DNA of 7,718 bases, taken from NCBI GenBank assembly GCA_020348765.1, contig CP070753.1, forward strand, positions 449,196 to 456,913. The letters run 5' to 3'. The translations under genes and the position numbers were made by a program. Below are positions 6,024 through 7,718 of this stretch, piece after piece. The stretch is from Burkholderiales bacterium. Lineage in GTDB: Bacteria; Pseudomonadota; Gammaproteobacteria; Burkholderiales; Burkholderiaceae_E. Each line of letters starts with the position of its first letter. Within the stretch, counting starts at the first letter, position 1. The notes under the pieces are model-generated. The model was not told where the DNA came from and did no database searches. It saw only the letters and a list, made by a program, of their open reading frames with translations.

Positions 6024-7718
6024 TCAGCGGTGCGGCCGGATCGAGAACTGCACCACGCGCGCGGTATCGGGACCCGAAGCCGGCGCGGCCTCCGAGACCT
6101 CGCCCGCCTCCTTCTGTCCGGCCGACGGCGCCCCGGGTCTGGCGGTTGCCGCCGGCGCGGTCGCGGCACCGGCCGCGCCGGCTGGGGCAGCCTGCGACGC
6201 GGCCCGGGCCTCGGCTTCCGCGTCCCCGCCGGTGCCGCGCTCCAGGCCGATGCGCGAGGCCACCATGAACACGCGCTGCGGGTCGAGCTCGGTGCCGGCG
6301 ATGAACTCGCGCACCGCCCGTGCGCGCGCTCCGGCCAGCTCGATCAGCGCCTCGTCGGCGACCCCGATGCGTGCCAGCAGCTGACGCTCGATCTCCTCGA
6401 CCGGCGGCACTGGCGGGCTCGACCGCCGCCCGCCCGGGGCGGCCGGTGCCGGGGCGCCGCGCTCGACGATGGTCTGCAAGTACAGCTGCCTCAGCAGGCC
6501 CGCCCGTTCCTCGGCGCCCAGCGGGGCGTCCGGCTCCGGCGCCGGCTCCCCGGCCGCGGCCAGCGCGCTCGCCTTCAGCGCGCGCAGCCGGTCTTCGAGC
6601 GCCCGGGCCTTCAGGATCGCGCCGTCGGCCTCGCGGTCGGCATGGCCGCGCAGCTCGAGTGCCAGCCCTGGCCGCTCCTGCAGCGCGTCGAGCATGGTGC
6701 GCAGCTTGCCTCGGGCGTCATCGTCGAGCGCGGCGCCTCCGGCTGCGAACTCGACATAGGACAGGTCGGTACTCGCGGCACCGGCCAGTGCACCCAGCAC
6801 GCGAAACGGCGCCGTGGCGATCTTGACGATCAGGTTTCCGACCGCCTTCGCGATCACGGCGGCGATCGAGAACTCCGGGTCCGACAGCGAGCCCGACACC
6901 GGCAGTTCCACGTCGATGATGCCGTTGCTGTCCTTCAGCAGCGCGACCGCGAAAGCGACCGGAAGCTTGGTGGCGGTGGGGCTGTCGACCTTGTCGCCGA
7001 AGGTCAGCTGGTCGAGCACGATCCGGTTCGACGCCTGCAGCTCGCCTTCCGCGACCGTGTAGCGCACCCGTGCGCTGAGCTTGCCCTTGCGGATGCCGTA
7101 GCCCGCGTACTTGGCCGAGTAGGCCGACAGCCCGGTCAGCTCGAACCCCTTGGCCTCGCCGCGCAGGTCGAGCGCCAGCTGGGGCGCGAGCGGATCGATG
7201 CTGCCCGAAATCGTCAGCGGCGCCGAGTCGTCGAGTCGCCCGACGACCTGCACGCGCGCCGGCTGGCCCGGCTCCGACGAGAGCGCCGTGACATTGCCCT
7301 TCAGCTGGGTCAGCCGTGCCGAGTAGTTCGGCTGGATGAAGTGGTCCGTGAACTGCACTTCACCGCTGGCCAGTTCGATCGCGCCAATCCGGATCGACGG
7401 CGCCGGTGCCGAGCCGTCGCCGGCTGACGGCGGCGTCGAGCGCGCCGGTGCGATCGGCGCCCGGCGCGTCGCGGTCACTGCGGCGGACTGCGCCTCGGCC
7501 GCCTGGTCGTCCAGGCCGGCCGGCAGCCCCGATGGCGATGTCGCAGGCGACGGCTGCCGCCGTCCGGTCGGCTGCGTGTCCGGACGCTGATCCGTCGTAC
7601 CACTAGGGGCTTCGTCCTGCGGCGCGTTCCGGGGTTCCTGCGCAGGTGTCGCGTCGGGCTCCGTGATCGAAGTGCGCCGGCCGGGCTCGCGCGCGATCAC
7701 GTCCAGCGCGGCCATCCC
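6024..7718 (-). CDS. DUF748 (AsmA-like) envelope protein, C-terminal part; 5' end outside the window
   Basis: The 564 visible codons run to the right edge without a stop. Residues are counted from the first in-window Met, at 7715. That Met is unlikely to be the true start: no signal anchor follows, only a Pro/Ala/Gln-rich linker (about 1-106), and DUF748 proteins usually exceed 900 residues. From 107 the C-terminal DUF748/AsmA-like beta-rich domain begins (SIRIGAIELASGEVQFTD) and runs through NRIVLDQLTFGDKVDSP (230-246) and LLKDSNGIIDVELPVSGSL (259-277), both hallmark stretches. An amphipathic segment follows (288-315). Residues 318-380 (LSYVEFAAGG..., ELRGHAD at 354-360) and 457-490 (LIELAGARARAV..., RVFMVASRIG) look like the two halves of an OmpA-type peptidoglycan-binding fold, split by an insertion of about 76 residues. 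The tail (about 496-548) is Ala/Pro-rich. AsmA-like proteins bridge the periplasm and are linked to lipid transport and outer-membrane integrity; this family's exact role is unknown. Confidence 0.85.
   Translation of the reverse strand, partial: GMAALDVIAREPGRRTSITEPDATPAQEPRNAPQDEAPSGTTDQRPDTQPTGRRQPSPATSPSGLPAGLDDQAAEAQSAAVTATRRAPIAPARSTPPSAGDGSAPAPSIRIGAIELASGEVQFTDHFIQPNYSARLTQLKGNVTALSSEPGQPARVQVVGRLDDSAPLTISGSIDPLAPQLALDLRGEAKGFELTGLSAYSAKYAGYGIRKGKLSARVRYTVAEGELQASNRIVLDQLTFGDKVDSPTATKLPVAFAVALLKDSNGIIDVELPVSGSLSDPEFSIAAVIAKAVGNLIVKIATAPFRVLGALAGAASTDLSYVEFAAGGAALDDDARGKLRTMLDALQERPGLALELRGHADREADGAILKARALEDRLRALKASALAAAGEPAPEPDAPLGAEERAGLLRQLYLQTIVERGAPAPAAPGGRRSSPPVPPVEEIERQLLARIGVADEALIELAGARARAVREFIAGTELDPQRVFMVASRIGLERGTGGDAEAEARAASQAAPAGAAGAATAPAATARPGAPSAGQKEAGEVSEAAPASGPDTARVVQFSIRPHR

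Noticed and set aside
6030..7427. 465-residue plus-strand open frame opposite the DUF748 gene
   Set aside because: It is arginine-rich shadow sequence, while the opposite strand carries recognisable DUF748 stretches.
7713..7715. In-frame ATG as the true start of the DUF748 gene
   Set aside because: The resulting protein would lack a signal anchor and most of the family's usual length, and only three bases upstream are visible. Treated as partial.

Overview
The window is very GC-rich with strong G/C bias at third codon positions. Its gene families (Ada-AlkA fusion, short MetE-like protein, FB188-type class II deacetylase, DUF748 envelope protein) suggest a chromosomal segment of a Gram-negative proteobacterium, most likely a betaproteobacterium related to Burkholderiales. 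That taxonomic placement is inference from family resemblance and composition. No mobile element, tRNA, rRNA or CRISPR array is visible.

Left region (1-3211, plus strand): a tight three-gene operon. It holds a DNA-alkylation sensor/glycosylase fusion (Ada metal-binding and AraC-type HTH domains fused to an AlkA glycosylase), an Ogt-type O6-methylguanine-DNA methyltransferase, and a short cobalamin-independent methionine synthase-like zinc methyltransferase. Both junctions are 4-base ATGA stop/start overlaps, so the genes are probably translationally coupled. Together the first two genes carry the parts found in a classical Ada protein plus AlkA. The third gene is the unexpected partner. A good -10 hexamer ends only six bases before the first start codon and no Shine-Dalgarno is visible, so the operon mRNA may be leaderless.

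Middle region (3212-5915): after a short convergent spacer with a perfect inverted repeat lies a minus-strand class II histone deacetylase-like amidohydrolase with all catalytic residues intact. It is divergent, across a 271-base spacer, from a plus-strand 12-helix MFS transporter. The spacer carries a small perfect palindrome that could be an operator.

Right region (5916-7718): a second short convergent spacer with a thrice-repeated heptamer, then the C-terminal 564 residues of a minus-strand DUF748 (AsmA-like) envelope protein. Its 5' end lies beyond the window. Its C-terminus looks like an OmpA-type peptidoglycan-binding fold interrupted by a long insertion.

No wholly new system is evident. 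The most unusual points are the coupling of a MetE-like alkyltransferase to an alkylation-repair operon, the possible leaderless start of that operon, and the split OmpA-like tail of the DUF748 protein.
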